A stretch of 64,000 nt of DNA from Microbulbifer sp. THAF38 (lineage in GTDB: Bacteria > Pseudomonadota > Gammaproteobacteria > Pseudomonadales > Cellvibrionaceae): the NCBI RefSeq assembly GCF_009363535.1, contig NZ_CP045369.1, forward strand, positions 186,001 through 250,000. The letters run 5' to 3'. Numbering within the stretch: position 1 is the stretch's first letter; each line of letters starts with the position of its first letter. The notes below the pieces were generated by a model. It saw only the letters and a list, made by a program, of their open reading frames with translations, had not been told where the DNA came from and searched no databases. Positions 60,776 through 64,000 of this stretch are shown piece by piece. The translations under genes and the position numbers were made by a program.

Positions 60776-62257
60776 ATGGATACGCCACAACCTTTGTACA
60801 GTGCCGAATCGGTACGGGAACTCGACCGACAAACAATCGCCGCGCTGGAAATCCCTTCGATACAACTGATGAAGCGCGCGGCGCGCGCCGCCTTCACCCA
60901 TTTGCGCGCCCGCTGGGCGGATATTGGCCGCATCCAGGTGTTTTGTGGCGGTGGCAACAACGGCGGTGATGGCTATGTGATTGCGGCTCTGGCTGCGCAG
61001 AAGAAGATACCGGTGACGGTGTTTGCCTGTAGCGACCCCGAACTCTTGAAGGGCGATGCCCGCGAGGCCCATGCCTACGCCGTTCGCGAAGGGGTGCAGG
61101 TGCTGACCTCACTGACCGAGCTGGACAGTGCCGACGGCAACACCCTGATCGTGGATGCACTGCTGGGGACAGGGTTTAGCGGTGAGTTGCGTCAGGATGT
61201 TGCTCATGCCATTGAGCGAATTCGCAAGAGTCCCGGTCCGGTTTTTTCCGTGGATATTCCCTCGGGTTTGAGTGCCGATAGTGGCGGCGCCGATCTGGCC
61301 GTTCAAGCCGATATGACCGTGACCTTTATCGGTCGCAAGCTGGGCCTCTACTGTGGACGTGGCCCGGCGCTTTGTGGCGAGGTGATCTTTGCCGATCTCG
61401 GCGCCCCCGCACCGGTTTATCAAGCAGTAGAGCCCCTGGCGCAACGGTTTGAGCACTCCAGCCTGAAACGCCTGCCCGAGCGTGCTGCGGACAGCTACAA
61501 AAATATGTTTGGCCATATTCTGGTGGTTGGTGGCGACAGCGGTTTCGGTGGCGCAGCGCTGATGGCGGCGCAGTCCTCTGCGCGCAGTGGTGCCGGTCTG
61601 ATCTCCCTGGCAACCCGCCCGGAACACTTAACTGCCGCTTTGACCCGTTGCCCTGAGGTCATGGCTCATCCGGTTATTTCTGGCCAGGAACTGGAACCAC
61701 TTTTAGAGGGGCCCGATGTCATCGCAGTGGGTCCGGGTCTTGGCCGCTCTCCCTGGAGCGAACAGTTACTGGCTCGTGCCGGCCGCGCTCAAGTGCCGCT
61801 GGTGGTGGATGCGGATGCACTGAATATCCTCGCCGCTGGGCGGGTACTCGCTGGCGTAAAACGCGATGATTGGGTGCTGACGCCCCATGTGGGTGAGGCG
61901 GCGCGCCTGCTCGGCTGCGATACCGCCGAGGTACTGGCGGACCCCCGCGCGGCGGCGGTGGCAGTTCAGCAGAAATTCAGTGGTGTGGTGATACTAAAAG
62001 GCGCCGGCACTCTGATTGCCCACGAAGGCGGTGTCGATCTGATCAACAGCGGTAATCCGGGTATGGCCTCGGGAGGCATGGGAGATCTGCTCACCGGAAT
62101 AGTGGCGGCCTTGATCGGTCAGCACCTGCCATTGGTAGATGCGGCGCGCCTGGCAGTCTGGCTGCATGGCGAAGCGGGTAACCGCGCCGCGGAGGATGGT
62201 CAGCGCGGCTTACTGGCCACAGATTTATTGCCCTGGATTCGACGGTTGGTGGACTGA
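60776..62257 (+). CDS. nnr: Bifunctional NAD(P)H-hydrate epimerase / ADP-dependent dehydratase
   Basis: Nnr repairs hydrated NAD(P)H. The 493-residue protein joins an N-terminal epimerase (FCGGGNNGGDGYVIAAL, YjeF_N) to a C-terminal ADP-dependent dehydratase related to carbohydrate kinases (VVGGDSGFGGAALMAAQ, VGPGLG and NPGMASGGMGDLLTG). ATG 60776 is chosen because GGGAG lies just upstream and family proteins begin near SAESVRELD. tsaE starts two bases after the stop, which argues for an operon. Confidence 0.95.
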   Translation: MDTPQPLYSAESVRELDRQTIAALEIPSIQLMKRAARAAFTHLRARWADIGRIQVFCGGGNNGGDGYVIAALAAQKKIPVTVFACSDPELLKGDAREAHAYAVREGVQVLTSLTELDSADGNTLIVDALLGTGFSGELRQDVAHAIERIRKSPGPVFSVDIPSGLSADSGGADLAVQADMTVTFIGRKLGLYCGRGPALCGEVIFADLGAPAPVYQAVEPLAQRFEHSSLKRLPERAADSYKNMFGHILVVGGDSGFGGAALMAAQSSARSGAGLISLATRPEHLTAALTRCPEVMAHPVISGQELEPLLEGPDVIAVGPGLGRSPWSEQLLARAGRAQVPLVVDADALNILAAGRVLAGVKRDDWVLTPHVGEAARLLGCDTAEVLADPRAAAVAVQQKFSGVVILKGAGTLIAHEGGVDLINSGNPGMASGGMGDLLTGIVAALIGQHLPLVDAARLAVWLHGEAGNRAAEDGQRGLLATDLLPWIRRLVD

Positions 62258-62259
62258 TA

Positions 62260-62748
62260 GTGAGTGAACTGAAATTGCATTTAGCGGACGAAGAGGCAAC
62301 GGTGGCCGGCGGTGAAGCGCTGGGCCGCGCCTGCCTGGCCAGTGGCCTACAGCGGGGGCTCACCCTGTATCTGAATGGCCAGCTGGGCGCCGGCAAGACC
62401 ACTTTTTGTCGCGGAGTATTGAGAGCCTTTGGGCACCAGGGCGCGGTGAAAAGTCCGACTTACACACTGGTTGAGCCCTACGAACTCGGCCCCCAGCGGG
62501 TATATCACTTCGACCTCTATCGCCTGGGAGATGCCGAGGAGTTGGAGTTTATGGGGGTGCGGGACTATTTCGCCGCGCATAGCCTGAGCCTGGTGGAATG
62601 GCCGGAACGCGGCGCTGGCGTTTTGCCCGAACCAGATTTGGAATTGACTCTGCAAGTGCCGGACAGCGGCCGCCAGCTGCTGTTGAATACCCACTCCAAA
62701 CAGGGAGAAGCGGTGCTCGATACCCTGGCAAAGATGCTACATAAATAG
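62260..62748 (+). CDS. tsaE: TsaE, tRNA threonylcarbamoyladenosine biosynthesis ATPase
   Basis: TsaE helps TsaBCD make the t6A modification at A37 of tRNAs reading ANN codons. The 162-residue P-loop protein has Walker A LNGQLGAGKTTF, TYTLVEPYELG, the FDLYRLGDAEELEFMGVRDYF block and LVEWPERG. It starts at GTG 62260 two bases after nnr. An amidase gene follows 57 bases later, the common nnr-tsaE-amiB-mutL order. Confidence 0.96.
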   Translation: MSELKLHLADEEATVAGGEALGRACLASGLQRGLTLYLNGQLGAGKTTFCRGVLRAFGHQGAVKSPTYTLVEPYELGPQRVYHFDLYRLGDAEELEFMGVRDYFAAHSLSLVEWPERGAGVLPEPDLELTLQVPDSGRQLLLNTHSKQGEAVLDTLAKMLHK

Positions 62749-62804
62749 GAATTGGCCTGAATTCAGGGACGTGTAAAAACAATAAGTGAAAGGGTTGGGA
62801 AGTA

Positions 62805-64000
62805 ATGAGTAGGATGTGGCGCTCGCTAGTGGCCCTGGTAATCGGGCTGACAATCGCACTGCCGTTGACAGCGGCAGAAGTAGAGGGCGTGCGCCTGTGG
62901 CGGGCGCCGGACCACACGCGTCTGGTCTTCGACCTGAGCGGCCCGGCGGAGCACAAGTTGTTTACCCTGAGCGGGCCGCACCGTGTTGTGGTGGATATTG
63001 CCGATACCCAGTTGAAGGCACAGTTAGATACTCTGGACCTGAAGGGTACTCCCATCGCCCAAGTACGCCACGCCCGCCACAACAAAAAAGACCTGCGAGT
63101 GGTCTTCGATTTGAAGCAGCAAACTAACCCGCGCAGCTTTGCCTTACGTCGCCACGAGCAGATGCCGGATCGCCTGGTGATCGATCTCTACGATGAGGTG
63201 AAAAGCGAGGAGAAAACCTTGCAGCAGGTGGGCGGCGAGCGGGATATCGTGATCGCTATCGACGCCGGCCATGGAGGTGAGGATCCGGGTGCGCTTGGGC
63301 CCGGCAGGCTGCGGGAAAAAGATGTGGTGCTGGCGATTGCCAAGCAGTTAAATAAACAGATCAACCAGAGACCGGGCTTTAGCGCCAAATTAGTGCGCTC
63401 CGGCGACTATTACGTTGCTCACCGGGATAGGGTAAATTTTGGCCGCAAGATTCGTGCAGATCTCTTTGTCTCGATACATGCCGACGCCTTTACCCGCAAG
63501 GATGCCCGTGGCGCCGGTGTCTATGCGGTATCGACTCGCGGCGCCACCAGTGAAACAGCGCGCTTTCTGGCCCAGCGGGAAAACGAGTCGGATCTGATCG
63601 GTGGTGCAGGCAGCCTGAACCTGGGCGACAAGGACGATACCCTCGCCGGAGTCCTGCTGGATCTCTCTATGACTGCGACCATGAATGCCAGCCTGGATAT
63701 CGGTGCCAGTGTACTGTCCCAGCTGGGAACCGTGACGCATCTGCACAAGAAGCGTGTGGAGCAGGCCAATTTCGCCGTGTTGCGCTCTCCAGATGTGCCC
63801 TCAATTCTTGTAGAGACTGGTTTTATTACCAACCCCTATGAGTCAAAGCGTCTGCGTGACCCGAAATTCCAACGCAGGCTGGCACAAAAACTCAGCGAAG
63901 GTATAGTGGCCCACTTCGAGAGCCGCCCTCCGGCGGGCACTTGGGTTGCCGCCAATCGCGGTGCCGAAGCGCGCCGACATGTCATTGCCCGCGGCGAGAC
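62805..64000 (+). CDS. amiB: AmiB-type N-acetylmuramoyl-L-alanine amidase, truncated by the window end
   Basis: From ATG 62805 the frame stays open to the right edge (398 residues read). It has a signal peptide (LVIGLTIALPLTAAE) and an AMIN domain (VEGVRLWRAPDHTRLVFDL to RLVIDLYDE, about 25-130). The Amidase_3 zinc domain follows: IAIDAGHGGEDPGA (zinc His), REKDV with the second ligand, SIHADAF (third ligand His) and LVETGFITNP with the catalytic Glu. The last residues, HVIARGET, are the start of a LysM peptidoglycan-binding repeat, as in AmiB. The enzyme splits septal peptidoglycan during cell separation and is activated by EnvC- or NlpD-type LytM proteins. The C-terminal end lies outside. 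Confidence 0.95.
   Translation, partial: MSRMWRSLVALVIGLTIALPLTAAEVEGVRLWRAPDHTRLVFDLSGPAEHKLFTLSGPHRVVVDIADTQLKAQLDTLDLKGTPIAQVRHARHNKKDLRVVFDLKQQTNPRSFALRRHEQMPDRLVIDLYDEVKSEEKTLQQVGGERDIVIAIDAGHGGEDPGALGPGRLREKDVVLAIAKQLNKQINQRPGFSAKLVRSGDYYVAHRDRVNFGRKIRADLFVSIHADAFTRKDARGAGVYAVSTRGATSETARFLAQRENESDLIGGAGSLNLGDKDDTLAGVLLDLSMTATMNASLDIGASVLSQLGTVTHLHKKRVEQANFAVLRSPDVPSILVETGFITNPYESKRLRDPKFQRRLAQKLSEGIVAHFESRPPAGTWVAANRGAEARRHVIARGE

Overview
The window is a contiguous stretch of chromosome from a gammaproteobacterium. Type IV pilus assembly genes (pilMNOPQ), a Pil-Chp chemosensory cluster, metX-metW, hemW, rho, gltBD, queG and nnr-tsaE-amidase all appear in the order or partial order known from Pseudomonas and relatives. 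The proteins read like those of marine members of the Cellvibrionales such as Microbulbifer; that genus-level placement is an impression from protein sequence and has not been tested. I found about 53 genes or gene remnants. There is no rRNA, tRNA, CRISPR array, complete insertion sequence or prophage that I can support.

Region by region: (1) 1-10.7 kb holds the yggS tail, a small membrane ORF, a reverse-strand S9 peptidase, proC, yggT, a dynamin-like GTPase, metX-metW, a DUF4426 protein, rdgB and hemW. (2) 10.8-15.0 kb holds trxA, rho, a small RRM RNA-binding protein and ubiD. (3) 15.0-18.4 kb is a visibly AT-richer accessory pocket with a serine beta-lactamase-family pseudogene, two small exported or membrane proteins and an alpha/beta hydrolase. 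(4) 18.4-26.1 kb, reverse strand, reads gshB-tonB-yqgE-ruvX-hemC-hemD-hemX-hemY and links glutathione synthesis, energy transduction and early tetrapyrrole synthesis. (5) 26.4-37.4 kb is the Pil-Chp chemosensory system: pilG, pilH, pilI, pilJ, a 2151-residue chpA and chpC, with no pilK (CheR) or chpB (CheB). (6) 37.5-47.0 kb has mrcA divergent from pilMNOPQ-aroK-aroB. (7) 47.4-56.0 kb carries gltB, gltD, hemE and a DUF3391/HD-GYP protein with lost metal ligands. (8) 56.1-64.0 kb has rsgA-rhodanese-psd on the reverse strand, orn forward, queG reverse, then nnr-tsaE and an AmiB-type amidase running off the end.

The genes work together in several ways. PilMNOPQ form the pilus alignment complex and secretin. 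PilGHIJ-ChpA-ChpC signal to the pilus motors, which are not in the window. AroK and AroB feed the shikimate pathway. HemC, HemD and HemE are consecutive enzymes of haem synthesis, split between two loci. MrcA and the amidase build and cut peptidoglycan.

I see no defence island or obviously new multi-gene system. The observations most worth a second look are a long nested hairpin in front of metX, which starts at TTG without a clear Shine-Dalgarno sequence; a cold-shock-style leader on the RRM gene; the rho leader; the degenerate HD-GYP protein; the loss of adaptation enzymes from the chemosensory cluster; the dynamin-like gene sitting inside a conserved metabolic block; and the decayed beta-lactamase gene.
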